64,000 nucleotides of DNA from Hofstenia miamia. Taxonomy: Eukaryota > Xenacoelomorpha > Acoela > Hofsteniidae. This document shows positions 1 through 11,368 of the stretch, in pieces. Positions within the stretch are counted from its first letter, which is position 1. Each line of letters opens with the position of its first letter. The notes below the pieces were generated by a model. It ran no database searches. It worked only from the letters and a program-made list of their open reading frames with translations, and was not told the DNA's origin. Position numbers and translations under genes: made by a program. The stretch covers positions 1,038,380-1,102,379 of the forward strand of contig CABFPE010000171.1 of NCBI GenBank assembly GCA_900660155.1. Direction: 5' to 3'.

Positions 1-2430
1 ATGATAAATTTGAAAAATTGGAAGACTTGTTAAAAACCATGGTGAGGATAATTTGCTTGACATTAAAATAATACTTTCAGTTTCTGAAATTAAAACTGTT
101 TTGTCAATAGTTTTTCAGTTTTGAATATTGATATATAGTACAAAAAACAAAAAGCCTTATTCTTATATAGAAATATAATAATTCAGTAAATAGCTCCAAA
201 TGTCAGACTTATTTTTAAAAATCAAAAGTGTAGATAATATATAAGACTTCGATCTACTAAAAAAATTTAAATACCATGCTTACATTTAGGGATAAAGTCT
301 TAATAATGCTACTAAAAAGCAACACAATTTAAGTTGCAAGTGAAATACTTTTTCCTATTTTTTTTATAGAAATGGTATGATCTGTGCTCATTCAATCTTT
401 TTAATCAGACATATCATTGCTAACTTCTATATTGAAAAAACAATGAATCCCAACAATTAAAAATAAATAATATATAAATTATCAAATCATTTAATTACAT
501 ATCGATACCGCTGGTTAAGAGCAGCAACATCATAATTTCAAATGTTCTTAAATCGAGTATTTTGCTTCCGAAAGTAAAGTATCTAAAACCTAGATAACTT
601 TCCAAATACAACTTATATATCTGTAACCTAGAATCAGTAATGCTAAAACATCGTATTTGAACAAATGATCACTAATGATTTTACTTTAAACCTTTTTTTC
701 ATGTTTTGTCATACATAATATTTTTGCACTGAAGCAACAATATATGAAATACTAAAATGTAAATAGTGATGGAAAAACTATCATGCAGGAATACACCTTT
801 CCTTAGGGTCAAAACTTCCTTCTTTTCTATAAAATCTGGTAAACTGGAATTAGAATTATCAATTGTTACAGATAACATAAATCATTAACAATTGAACAAC
901 CACAAAATGAAAGGTGGCAGTTTTCTTTGAAATTTATAAGGAANTGGAATTAGAATTATCAATTGTTACACATAACATAAATCATTAAAAATTGAACAAC
1001 CACAAAATGAAAGGTGGCAGTTTTCTTTGAAATTTATAAGGAACTGTAGCATTGTGTTTGAATCTTTCCCTCATATCTAACACATTACTAGTGTAAAAAA
1101 CCCCAAGAACATATTGATATTAATAAAAAATTGTTGACAATTATTACATGCTAAAAATATACCGTTGATGTTTACCATATCTATTGCATTTAATGTAATC
1201 ATAATCAAAATTCTATTTTACAAAAATTATGAAAATTTTAAAAGTTCTACATATTAATTAAAATGTTGTTGTGAAAACATGTATGATTTAATAAAGAGCA
1301 AGTTTCTTAAACTTTTCTCATTAAATGTAGGTGACTTTACATCAAGTATATTTATGCTTGCTTTTGAAAGTAACTGATATTTCTACATTTAGTGCAATTA
1401 AATTATTAAAGCGCTATTTCCAAGAACTGATTTGTAATATTAGATTTTTAATCAAATGCTCAGAGCATCACATTTAGAAATAAAATAAATGTGTATTTAT
1501 GTTATTTGAAATTTCACAAATTAGTTAAATTTTAGAAAGAAGCTCAAGTAAATTACCCTAATAGTGACTCAACTTCAGCATATCAAAACATCTTTACAAT
1601 TTATTAAAGAAAATTGGAATGAATGAAAATCTAGTCAGAAAAATATTATCCATTTTTCATATATATATATATAATTATATTATATAGTTGTGGCCATTTT
1701 GTAGGACATGCTAAACAAAGAAAGCTCATATGAACTTATCCAGGTTTTACATTGAAAATATTAACATCTAAAAGCATTTTTATACTTGGGGTAGTATATA
1801 TTCTGAAATCAATCTTTTGGTTTTTACGAATAAAAAATTACAGAAGAAATATTTTGTTTTCGTTCATATGGCATAGGGGGCCTACTGCGCACTGTTTCAT
1901 AAGACGACTCTGAGAAATTGACAAATTTATCAATATGTATCTATAATTAAAAGTAAAAATACATGTATATCGGATGTTTATATTGCAATAAATTAAACAC
2001 AGATCAAAGTAATACTTAGTTAAATATTGAATAAAGAAGCATTAACATTAGTTCAAATAAAACAGAGAAATCTAATATGTAGATGAAATGCAAACCGATT
2101 AAATAATTAAAGAATCATTTATTCATTCATGGACATCTAGATGTCCATGATTCATTGTAGGTCTTATAAAAACGTAAAATAAAGATATAAAGCAATATTA
2201 GTAACATTTAAGATGTTTTGGATAAAACTAAACATTGAATAAAATGTTTATGTTACTACATCAATTTTAGTAATAATGTGATTTATATAATCCTAAGTGA
2301 ATTTTGTTTTCCGTAACTTAGTTACTCCAAATGCATTTTGTGATGTACTATCGAAGAAATTCCTGATAATATTTTTGAATTTTTCTGAGCTCAGATTGGA
2401 ATTTCTTGTGGTTTTCCAATTCGGGAAATA
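1..2430. other. AT-rich non-coding stretch
   Basis: No reading frame of convincing length or recognisable domain occurs on either strand. The stretch is AT-rich with short homopolymer runs and a short TA run near 1660-1677. The only structure I see is the duplicated 99 bp around the single N at 944, listed separately. Confidence 0.7.
845..1043. repeat. 99-bp direct duplication around a one-base N (assembly join)
   Basis: Bases 845-943 are repeated at 945-1043 with two visible substitutions, separated by one N at 944. A single N flanked by the same sequence is what unmerged overlapping contig ends leave behind. The two differences would then be allelic or sequencing differences. A real tandem duplication is less likely, because the same pattern occurs at the other single-N joins in this window. 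Confidence 0.85.
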
Positions 2431-2439
2431 TATAGTACA

Positions 2440-3335
2440 TATCATTATGGTTAATTATTTTTTTCGTCATGATTCGCTACAGCAAAGACAACATGATTAC
2501 AGGATCCATTTCGAAACTAGAATCAGTCCTTCAAAAAAACACAATTAAATCTCTTTATTGAAATTTGAGCATCCTCGGAATATTAATGACAAACCACGAT
2601 CTGGAAGAAAAAACTCAATTCAAACTGAAGACGCAATCGAAAGAGTTGCTGTAAGCATTACAGATAATTCTAAAACCTCCATCAGAATACGTGCTTCTCA
2701 ATTAACCATTTTTCAATCGATATTATGCCGCATTCTGAAAAAGGACTTAAGTTGAAGCCCTAAAAATTCAAGTGACTCAACAGTTATTGCCTACTGATCA
2801 TCACCAGCGTCTTGAATATTCCGAATCCTTTCTTCGTTTCTGCGATGATGCCACTTTCCTCGAAAACATCACCTTTTCTGTCGCAGCCCACTTTCACTTA
2901 ACTGTCATATAAACAGACATAATTCCAGAATTTGGAGCGATGAAAATCCACACGAAATCCAAGAAAGACCACTACATTCTCTTCGTGTTACTGTGTGTTG
3001 CGGAATATCAACTTCACGTGTTTATGGACCTAGAAAAAATGTTCACCACAGGCGGTTTCAACAGGATGCAGCCACCGCACATACGGCATTGTTAAATGAT
3101 TGTTTTGATTTCACAATCTTTTTTCTTACGGGGCTACCTCAAGTCACGAGTTTATGTAACAAATCCAACTAATTTACAGGAACTTAAAAACAACATTTAT
3201 CATGAACTAGTTGCACTCTCGCCAGAAACACTAATAAGGGCTATGAAAACAACGAAGACAAGAGCCCTATTTTGTCAAAACAAATGTGGCGGTCATTTGA
3301 AAATATTATATTCAAAAACTTGGATACAATATTAC
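2440..3335 (+). pseudogene. Decayed mariner-type (IS630/Tc1/mariner) transposase
   Basis: A cut-and-paste DNA transposase remnant on the plus strand, spread over several frames. The N-terminal helix-turn-helix part shows the linker-like run INDKPRSGRKNS near 2580 and the HTH end SQLTIFQSILCRILKKDL near 2700. The core shows NSRIWSDENPHEIQE near 2930-2970 and FQQDAATAHT near 3055, which carries the second catalytic Asp. The C-terminal end shows GYLKSRVYVTNPTNLQELK near 3130 and a final GGHLK at about 3290. This layout matches the arthropod mariner family with the WGYLKSKVY C-terminus (recalled, not searched). The segment that should carry the third catalytic Asp (DLTPLDFFLW in the family) is shortened. 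There are several frameshifts and at least one stop, so it cannot be active. No terminal inverted repeats are visible. Confidence 0.75.
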
Positions 3336-3479
3336 CATAAAAATGTTCTTCTTTTAAATAAATCAAGTTTTAACTTCCTAGCGTTCATAATTTTCCTTTT
3401 ACTAGCATATTAAAAGCGTCAGTTACAGGTGCGCAAAGATAACTCATTTTTATTTTTTATGTTTAGATCTTGGAAAAAG

Positions 3480-4130
3480 TTAGCAAATGGCACATTCGAA
3501 GTTACTATAGGGATATCTCAAAGGTTATTGCTGGGCACGGCACTTTTTGACCAGGAAATCTAAGCTGATGATAATCAGTACTAAAATTAGTCAAGTTTTG
3601 TCAGTATTACCTGATAAAATCAACAGCACGGAGTCAGTTAAGAATTTAGGAGGTACGATCGAGAGAAAGCTGAGAGTGGGTGCACCATGTCGATAATGTG
3701 TGCAAGAGAGTTCTTTTACAATGACTATTCTAAGACGTCTGAAATCAGTCTGTAATGAAAATGACTTACATTCTATATGTATATTCAAATGATGTATCCT
3801 GATAATTTTATACTATTGTGTGTCGCTCTTTGCGAGGATGACTGAAAAAGATACTAAGAAGATCCAAATTGTGGTAAGCCGTGATGAACGTGTAGTCATC
3901 AAACGCATAGTATTCAAACTAATATTGTTGGGAGGCGGCGGGATCTTGCATTTTAGGAAAGTAGAAAACCCGAATCAACAAATTTTCACTTACTGGCTCG
4001 CAAACTAACATACTGTGAAAAATACAGAGAAAAGCTTTACGGGCTTACCCTCAGTAAATACACTTTTTCCCCAAATGGTCAAATTATTATTTTGTTATTT
4101 ATGATTTTTCAAATAAATAAAATACGTTTG
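3480..4130 (+). pseudogene. LINE reverse transcriptase remnant (C-terminal half)
   Basis: Decayed LINE ORF2 in several frames. Near 3500 the translation ISQRLLLGTALF resembles the RT block VPQGSVLGPLLF. After an apparent internal deletion, 3560-3680 reads like the thumb region: KSKLMIIST, then INSTESVKNLGGTIERKLRVG, which matches the usual KNLGV-ld--L pattern. Further short frames to about 4000 are compatible with the region after the thumb. An A-rich stretch with AATAAA-like runs near 4110-4130 may be the 3' end. The catalytic YxDD block is absent. It is a Jockey/CR1-like LINE in general terms; the clade cannot be fixed from so little. Confidence 0.6.
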
Positions 4131-4879
4131 ATTACTCCCGTTCCTACTATTTAAATATTAGATCAACAAAGCAAATAGTAACTTTAACGAAAATACTAAA
4201 ATAAAATTTATTAGCAAACCAATTAACATATATAACACCTAAACAATTAAATCCATGGCCAAGTATTTTGATTTGAAATGGGATCTTGCTTTGATTTATT
4301 ATTTGTAATATATCTTTCTTTTTGTGTATGTATTTTTTCTTCATTTTACTGTATCTGCATATGTTAACAATAAATGCTATTAAAGGGAACAATAATTACA
4401 TTGCACAGTGCAAAGTGGCACATAATTAAATAACGAAACTTGCCAAAAATGGTCAGTATTAATATTTTCAGACCCAACCTCGTGCACTAATGATAAACAC
4501 GACCCAACTCACAGGAGAAAATTGTAAGCCCGTCGCAAGCCAGTGCCAATAAAAAAAAACCATGAAACCCATCCCAACCATGCTCCCCCACCCTACTCCC
4601 CATTTCTACCTCTATCCAAAAGGTCGTATAGTAAGTGTTGAAAATCTATATGCTAGTCATTTATTCCATGTATTAATATTTTAGTAAATCATTCAAGGTT
4701 AAAATGTCACATTTATAAGGAATATTCAAACTTTTCAATAGGTATGGGTATAACTTTTTTGCTTTAATTTTGTTTATGAGAAGAACCTAGCATTAAAATA
4801 TTATAAAGTGGATGATTTTATGAGTTTGGAGAACGTCAACAATGCACGTAAGGAGAATAGAAAAGCAGAATGGGGGTTC
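4131..4879. other. Non-coding stretch
   Basis: Short frames only (for example a minus-strand 81-codon frame at 4147-4392) without domain resemblance. It separates the LINE remnant from the gypsy remnant that begins near 4880. Confidence 0.55.
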
Positions 4880-5900
4880 CAATGGGACTCCCTGAAGCTT
4901 TTCTAACCCCTATGGCTATTTGCCATTAAGAGAATGGACAGATTGTATTTGACACCATCTAGTGATGAAATGTTTTTGACCAATTTGAATTTCTTCAGAT
5001 CAATTGAGCTAAAGATTTTGTATTGAGCAATATTCCTTACAACAGCATCTGTGCGAGGTAGATTACATCCATCAAGAAGTATGAAAAGGTTAGTAGTTTG
5101 GCTACAGTTAATAACCATTCAATTTTTATGTGAATCAGTTTTCGTAGCAAGGACTTGAGCACTCCATGGAGAATTGCTGGTTTCAAGAATACCTTTATCT
5201 AATAGTTTCACAGTTTCTTTTGAATAAATTCCTTGTCTATTTAAGAATATCTACTTGATTTTACAGATATAGGGTGACAATGATCCGATAAATGTTCAAA
5301 AATTAAGGGGTGCTCGATTTTAAATTGCGACAATGTGTAAATCTTTTGATTGTAGGATTCATTCCATCAAAGTTGATTGATAATCTTTCGTGATCTTACA
5401 CAAAATTTTCAAAAAGAATAAAATCTGCTACTAATTCCTTCAGAATTTATAAAGAGTAAATTTTCATAGGATTCAATCTGAGTTTGAAACAAGCACATCC
5501 AAGATTTTCGTTTTGTGATGAGCCTGCCATACATATCAATGCATTTGCAGGAAATTTGTTGATTTGTTTAGCCTTTACATATTATTCACTAAAAAAGCTT
5601 TCACTGGAAGCACCATGATTGTTTGTTTTGTTAACTGTAACAATGATAGTTGATTATAAGAAAAGAGATTTTAGATGTAGTTGGCAAAACATTGTTCACA
5701 AACTGTCACAGCAGAGCTAGTAGAACGTTTTTCTTTGAATATTGTATCTTTGAATGACTGAAAAACCTTCGCAAAATGAACTTTTTTCCCATTTCTTCAA
5801 TTACTATTCAGAGCTTGAGCAGGACACAACTTGCGCAGGTGTCGTAAATTTCCGCAAAACTAACTGCGCATAGTTGCATCAATTGGCAGTTTAAACTTTT
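4880..5900 (-). mobile_element. Gypsy-type LTR retrotransposon remnant (fossil)
   Basis: Minus-strand remnant of a gypsy-family element, broken at many places. Reading from high to low coordinates, I see a CCHC-knuckle-like Gag tail around 5770-5890 and a protease-like stretch around 5340-5630 with GASSESFFSE, resembling the family's DTGA-SESF active-site region. The start of RT lies around 4880-5280, with NSPWSAQVLATK, CSQTTNLFILLDG and IAQYKIFSSIDL. The last two closely resemble the family's SQTIN-FT-LDAYPLP and IAQYKVFSTIDL blocks (recalled, not searched). No LTRs are visible. It looks old. The frame at 5922-6140 might be more of Gag, but nothing in it is diagnostic. Confidence 0.65.
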
Positions 5901-7316
5901 GCTGGTTTGGACAACTCCGCACTACATTGACGTTATAATAAAAGGAATAGGGGAGACGGGATCAAGCTGACACCAACTTTCTTTTTTGAGGTCTGCCATA
6001 AAAGAATCTTGAAGAAATATCAATATGTTTATAGGACTATTGGATAATTCAGAAAGTGGGTCCAGGTTATCATCACTTGGCGTTACAGTCCGATTAATTG
6101 CTTTACCCAAAAGCATCATCTTGCCTCCAGCAAGGGGCATTTTGATACTATGTAGATACCATTAACAATTTGTATCAAAAAAAATAATTAATTGGTGAAA
6201 ATTAATTAATTAAAATTTTAAATTAATTTAACGACGAAATTATGTAGTTGTATATTATTGAAAAATGCACAAAAACACAAAATCAATTAGATAGTTCTTC
6301 AAAATGTGGCAAATATAAAATTGCAATCGTCCGCACATTCTACATGGGACCATAACAGACATTGGGTGCATTGCACCCATTCTTCGCCTTGACATCAATT
6401 TTTCCACGACTCTCCACCTACCAGCAAATATTTCAACTTCACTCACCTAGTATCAACATGCCCGGGCCTTCATAATTTTCTTCAAATCAATCATTCTTTA
6501 AAAAAACTTTTTCAGAGTAGAACGTTTTGTATTTATTAAAAACCTTAACAACCCAATGTATTACACAACAATATATATTTACCCAAATCATGTAAAATTA
6601 TTGTATATTAACAGAAATATTACTCTTTGCAATAGTATATAATACTATATGTAAATATTGAAAAGAATTTAACTCACCTCTAACTTATGTTGCAACACCT
6701 TATACAGTGATTAACTTACTTTGCGGGTGTCTGTTTTTAAAAGCAAGAGGTGGCAATTGAGTACATTTGTTATTCTTAAAAAACGCATGGAATCAACTTG
6801 TCCCTGGTATCAACTTACTCCGCTATTCCTTATGATTTGCAACTTCTTTGTGTTGTTTCCAAAGCTCTTGCTTGATCATCCAATGAAAGTATCATACTTT
6901 ACTATAACTGCTTCTGAATGACGTTTGACTGTAAACCGCTCATAAACTCATCACAAATAGTTTCTTCGCGATATGTGTCACCTTTAACATCTTCGAAATT
7001 ACAACTCTTTGCCGAATGGTGTTAAATTTTATAAATCTTCATCCAATGATTCAACAGGCTGTTGCCTGCATGTAGATAATTTGTGTCTTGTGAAAATTTC
7101 ATTTCGAGGCTTTATGAAACCGCCTTGATATAATTAGTTTGTTCTGCAATGTATTCATAAATATATTGAGAGATATAATTAATCAGCGGGTTCAATTTGT
7201 TGTATGATGGATCATTGTATGATGTTGGTAAAAGTTTTAAGCCAATGCGACCATTTATTAGCAGCACAGTATGCCAATTATGCAATAAGTATACCACAGA
7301 GGACATATAGTATATA
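5901..7316. other. Non-coding stretch
   Basis: Several frames of 60-79 codons occur (5922-6140 minus, 6255-6446 minus, 6721-6921 plus, 7112-7351 minus). None shows a domain, a codon pattern or splice signals that I can support. The part nearest 5900 may be further debris of the gypsy remnant. Confidence 0.5.
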
Positions 7317-7523
7317 CTAATGGGCTCTAAGCATAATCCAGATAAAGACATTGTTTTGAAACATTTGTGTACCCTTTAAAAGGATACAAAACTGGGAGGC
7401 GTACATGAGAATGGGAAGAATATAGGATTCACAAAGGTTTTTCTTTAGATGAATGGTATTGTGTAAAGAACATTTCATTTTATCATATAAAATACCTTCT
7501 GGGCTCTTGAGCACATAAAACAC
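7317..7523 (-). pseudogene. Possible LINE RT C-terminal fragment
   Basis: A 68-codon minus-strand frame contains KKNLCESYILPILMYAS. This resembles the conserved LINE block after the RT thumb, usually written L--SLILPILEYA. Nothing else of the RT is nearby, so the assignment rests on one motif. The alternative is a chance match in an AT-rich frame. Confidence 0.35.
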
Positions 7524-8616
7524 CTAATGCCAAATTCTGCTTAAAGTAGATCTGCTTAAAGTTAGTGATTTGCGAATAAAATGCTCTTGTTGATATGTTT
7601 ATGTTACAATATTTTGTACCTATTATAATAGTAATCTTTTTTGATTGGGTCGGCTCCGATTCAGAGTTAGATGGGTGGTTGTTTGGATTAAAAATAGTGA
7701 CTAGTTTCCCACCATGATGTTACCCTAATTAACAGGCATTTCTTACTATTGTTTCCATAAGGAATTTTTAAACGTTCATTACTCATGAACTAATTAGCAC
7801 AAACAATATCCAAAATAGCCACAAGATAGATTATTGTTGTTGTTGCTATGAGATTTAGACTGCCTTATTATCTCAACTATGTGGATGGAAAGAATTTGTA
7901 AGTTCTTACAAAAATCCAATATTTCATTGAAAAATACTAATATACTTTATGCACAATAAGGACTTTTATCACAAATGTACACCATAATGGGGGAGCACAT
8001 TTACCCATAAATGTCTCTATGTTCCAGGAATTCCGATTCCCTGATATAATCCTGTAGGGGATTTCCTTGCAGAAATTTGATACCTAGTTATTAGCAGCGT
8101 AGACATCACATTCAAAGTAATCGATATTTTTTCTTATTGGCTATCTGTTAACAATTGTGTTTATCAAGGAACACTTTTAGGTCTTCTTCTTTTCAGTATA
8201 GGCAAGTGCAGGCATTAATACTCCACAAGAGTCAAGGTGCCCTGTCTGCATTGATTTGGATAAAAAAGTACCGTTATAGCACCAACATATCATCCTTATT
8301 ACCATTCTTACAATTTCTTTTTACATACAATTTTTTACATTTTACAAACATTTTTACAGTGTTAAATGCATACCGTGGCAAATATAATAATTAACACCAA
8401 AATTAAAATTTAATTACAAATGCTTTAGTTTCTCGTGTCCTAGATACATGTGTTTTGGTAAAATCTTTATTATCTCGATTCATTATATCTAGTTGACAAA
8501 CTTTTATTATAGTGAAATATTTTTTTTGAGAGAGAGAGAGATAATTATTTCAACTTAATTGCAAACAAAAGGTTGAAAAATAAAAGGTAATAACTATAAA
8601 CTACCATTTACAAACA
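7524..8616. other. Non-coding stretch with a GA microsatellite
   Basis: No supported gene. A short (GA)n run lies near 8528-8542. The region ends at the TA microsatellite bordering the LINE. Confidence 0.6.
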
Positions 8617-8641
8617 TATATATATATATATATATATATAT
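8617..8641. repeat. (TA)n microsatellite at the 3' end of the LINE
   Basis: An uninterrupted TA run just beyond the ORF2 stop of the minus-strand LINE. It is either the LINE's own 3' tail or the insertion target. A similar TA run borders the other end at 13637-13660. Confidence 0.85.
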
Positions 8642-8654
8642 GTTTATATATTTA

Positions 8655-9719
8655 TCATTCCCCATATGTAACCAAATTCATTGCTGCTATTTGACTATAG
8701 ACAAAACTTTTCTCTATTCTGGAAGTTCGATTAGGGAAGGAGTAATCACGAATGTTACGTAAATTATAATCTAAATTCCGTATGTTTGGCACAAAATGAC
8801 TCAGTGGGTGATTTTCTTTGTTTTGGATTTTTTGCCAAAGTTTAGTACAGCATGAATTTCGTCGATCACTTAGAGATTGACACTTGCTGATAAGACATGC
8901 TGCTTCATATTTAAAATTTGGAAAAATTATCCTCAGAGCACGCTTTTGAATGCGTTCCAAATCCTTTGATTGTTCTTTAGTTATTGCGTTGCTCCAAACG
9001 GGTGAACAGTACTCTAGAATAGGGCGTATTAATGATGTGTAGATTTGGATTAGATGAGATGATGGAATATCAACCCTTTTAAGAATTTGGAGGAAATGCA
9101 ATCTTTTGGCGGCTTTTTTAACCATGTGCATAATATTTTCTTCCCATGTGAGATTGTCTTGAACTACTAATCCAAGGAGTTTAGCTGATTGAACTCGCTG
9201 AATACTATCATCTGTTATTTGAACTTCAGATGGCAAGTTAAAGTTATGCAAGGGACAAATAGTAATTTCTTTTGATTTTATTAGATTAAGTTGCATAAGC
9301 GATTTGCTGGCCCAATTTTTCACTCTGTGAACTAAGCATTCAGATTCTAAAGGACTATCACGCGAGCAAACTTCCCAGATTGTTAGATCGTCCACATATT
9401 TGACTCTGTTGGGCCAAAAACTCATTAAAGAGTTAACAAAAAGTATAAAAAGCCAAGGTCCAAGTTTGGTTCCTTGAGGTACTCCTGCATACAACGTATT
9501 CCACAATGAAAGTGTTCCGCAAGGTAAACGAACTCTTTGTTGACGACCAGATAAAAAGCTTATGATCCAGTTGCATGTATAGTTGCTAACGTTAATTTCT
9601 CTCAGTCTGTTAATTAATATTGGATGACTAACTAAATCAAAAGCCTTTCTGAAGTCAATTAAAAATATTCGTATGTATTGCCCAGTGCTTTCCAATTGAT
9701 TTATCCAACTATGTGTCAT
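8655..9719 (-). CDS. LINE ORF2, reverse transcriptase part
   Basis: This 354-codon frame encodes most of the RT that copies LINE RNA at the target site. Block A reads FLIDFRKAFDLVSHPIL with the first catalytic Asp. Block B reads GVPQGTKLGPWLFILF. Block C reads KYVDDLTIW, a YVDD variant of the usual YADD. The thumb reads KLLGLVVQDNLTWEENI, followed by a C-terminal region with LIRPILEYCSPVW and LERIQKRALRIIFPNF. The upstream RT blocks lie in the neighbouring frame ending at 9716. The two join within a few bases: ALLI stops exactly where the block THSWINQLEST begins one base out of phase, so a one-base deletion is the likely cause. The Met at 9719 is therefore not a true start. All catalytic Asp residues are present. 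Confidence 0.85.
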   Translation of the reverse strand: MTHSWINQLESTGQYIRIFLIDFRKAFDLVSHPILINRLREINVSNYTCNWIISFLSGRQQRVRLPCGTLSLWNTLYAGVPQGTKLGPWLFILFVNSLMSFWPNRVKYVDDLTIWEVCSRDSPLESECLVHRVKNWASKSLMQLNLIKSKEITICPLHNFNLPSEVQITDDSIQRVQSAKLLGLVVQDNLTWEENIMHMVKKAAKRLHFLQILKRVDIPSSHLIQIYTSLIRPILEYCSPVWSNAITKEQSKDLERIQKRALRIIFPNFKYEAACLISKCQSLSDRRNSCCTKLWQKIQNKENHPLSHFVPNIRNLDYNLRNIRDYSFPNRTSRIEKSFVYSQIAAMNLVTYGE

Positions 9720-11368
9720 ATCAGGAGTGCGTATAGGGTGGAATGCTCCGGGATAACTCCATATTGTTTGGGATCTAGACTGCTACATATTTTTTCAATA
9801 AGTTCCTTTTCCAATAAAACCTCTTCTGCTATTTTCGCAACAGGGTGTGTTATAGAAATTGGTCGAAGATCTTTTCTTACGTTTTTAACCGGCTTATTTT
9901 TCTCTAAACAGGTCACATTAGCGCATGTAAAGGGGGAAGCATTATACGTTGAAAATGAATGATTTAATAAGGCAGATATGGGAAATGCCAGTTCATAACA
10001 GTATTCTTTGAGAATCCAGGTGGGAATGGTAATGCCATGAATATCAGGACCTGTTGACTTATGAATGTTTAATGCTTTCAATTTCAGAAAAGTTTGATAT
10101 TCACTGATAAATATAGGGTTTTCGTTTAAAGATGGAATCACCATATCTGATGTAGTTATAAGTTCATACTCGTTAGTAATTGTAGTAAACTCGTTATTAA
10201 TGCAATTTGCAAGTGTAATCTTATCCATAGATAAAAAATTATCACCAAGTGAAAGCTCTTTTTTAGAAGACTCAACGGATATGCCACCAACTTTCTTTAC
10301 TTGAGCCCACCAATCTTTTGGTTTAGATGATTTAAGATCAGCAATAACACGGTTGTAATATTCTTTGCGAGTAATTTCTAATTTGCGGTTTATAGTATTT
10401 CTGAGCCTACGATATAAAGAAAATTTCTTTTTTCGTAGGGCGTATTGCCTCTTGCTTATCAAACGGACTATTTCTACAGTTACCCAAGGTTTGTGTCGTG
10501 GATATATTTTTCGCATTTTCACTGGAAATGAGTATTCATATGCGTTGAACATAAACTTTGAAAAATTTTCCCAATTCTGAGGAAAGGAAACGTTAACATC
10601 AGTGCAAAAATTCCAGTCACGGCGGGATACTATGTTCCCAAACAATTGTAGGTTATATTTCTTTTTCACTCTATAAGATGTCATCGTCGGATTTCCACAT
10701 ACATATTTGGATTTTATGTACACAGATAAATGCCTACATTTACCAATACTGGGCATCGGTTGAGCTGACTCATAGAACAGGGCGAAATTAGTAAAAATTT
10801 TGTCCAAGGTACGATTTTCGTGTGTGTGAAATTTCACCATCTGCTGAAGTTGAAACTCTGCTGTAAGAAAATTTACGTTAGCTCTATTAAAGTCGCCACC
10901 AATAATAATCATGTAGTTGGAATAAGTATCATTAATTTGATTTAAAACTACACGTAAGTAATTGCGTAGACGATATTCTTCTTCCTTGCACCAATATGGA
11001 TGATATAATACACCTATCATATACCCATTAATTCCCCTTGGTGACTTTTTAATATTAAGTTTTACCCACAAAGCTTCTATGTCAAGCAAATCGTCATCGA
11101 TGTTAGGGTGGAAAACACAATATGGAGTAGGTGACTTAATTTGGATCATTACTCCACCACCAACTTTATCAGAAGCATTCTTTGTTCGATCATTTCTTTC
11201 AGTGACGTAACCAGGTAGGGTTACAGCGCTATTACAAATCTCATAAGACAAATGTGTTTCAACTATCATTAAGACTTCTGGAAATGTAATGGCAGACACT
11301 TGGGCATAAATTTCATCAATTTTATATTTAATGGATTGCACATTTGAAAGAAATATAGAAGGTACTAG
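9716..11368 (-). CDS. LINE ORF2, APE-type endonuclease and RT N-terminal part
   Basis: Frame of about 550 codons that opens directly after the ORF1 stop. The endonuclease, which nicks target DNA to prime reverse transcription, shows NVQSIKYKID, IVETHL (metal-binding Glu), GGGVMI, IIGGDFNRANVN, RTLDKIFTN and GKCRHLSVYI (the SDH-like block with His). A linker with KPWVTVEIVRLISKRQYALR follows, then RT entry blocks KSTGPDIHGI, DLRPISIT and HSTLYALL. The frame has no Met before NVQSIKYKID; the first is just ahead of the catalytic Glu, so the N-terminus cannot come from an in-frame AUG. The frame runs unbroken back to the ORF1 UGA, which suggests read-through or a non-AUG start (see findings). It breaks at 9716, where the rest of the RT continues one base out of phase. 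Confidence 0.85.
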   Translation of the reverse strand, partial: LVPSIFLSNVQSIKYKIDEIYAQVSAITFPEVLMIVETHLSYEICNSAVTLPGYVTERNDRTKNASDKVGGGVMIQIKSPTPYCVFHPNIDDDLLDIEALWVKLNIKKSPRGINGYMIGVLYHPYWCKEEEYRLRNYLRVVLNQINDTYSNYMIIIGGDFNRANVNFLTAEFQLQQMVKFHTHENRTLDKIFTNFALFYESAQPMPSIGKCRHLSVYIKSKYVCGNPTMTSYRVKKKYNLQLFGNIVSRRDWNFCTDVNVSFPQNWENFSKFMFNAYEYSFPVKMRKIYPRHKPWVTVEIVRLISKRQYALRKKKFSLYRRLRNTINRKLEITRKEYYNRVIADLKSSKPKDWWAQVKKVGGISVESSKKELSLGDNFLSMDKITLANCINNEFTTITNEYELITTSDMVIPSLNENPIFISEYQTFLKLKALNIHKSTGPDIHGITIPTWILKEYCYELAFPISALLNHSFSTYNASPFTCANVTCLEKNKPVKNVRKDLRPISITHPVAKIAEEVLLEKELIEKICSSLDPKQYGVIPEHSTLYALLI

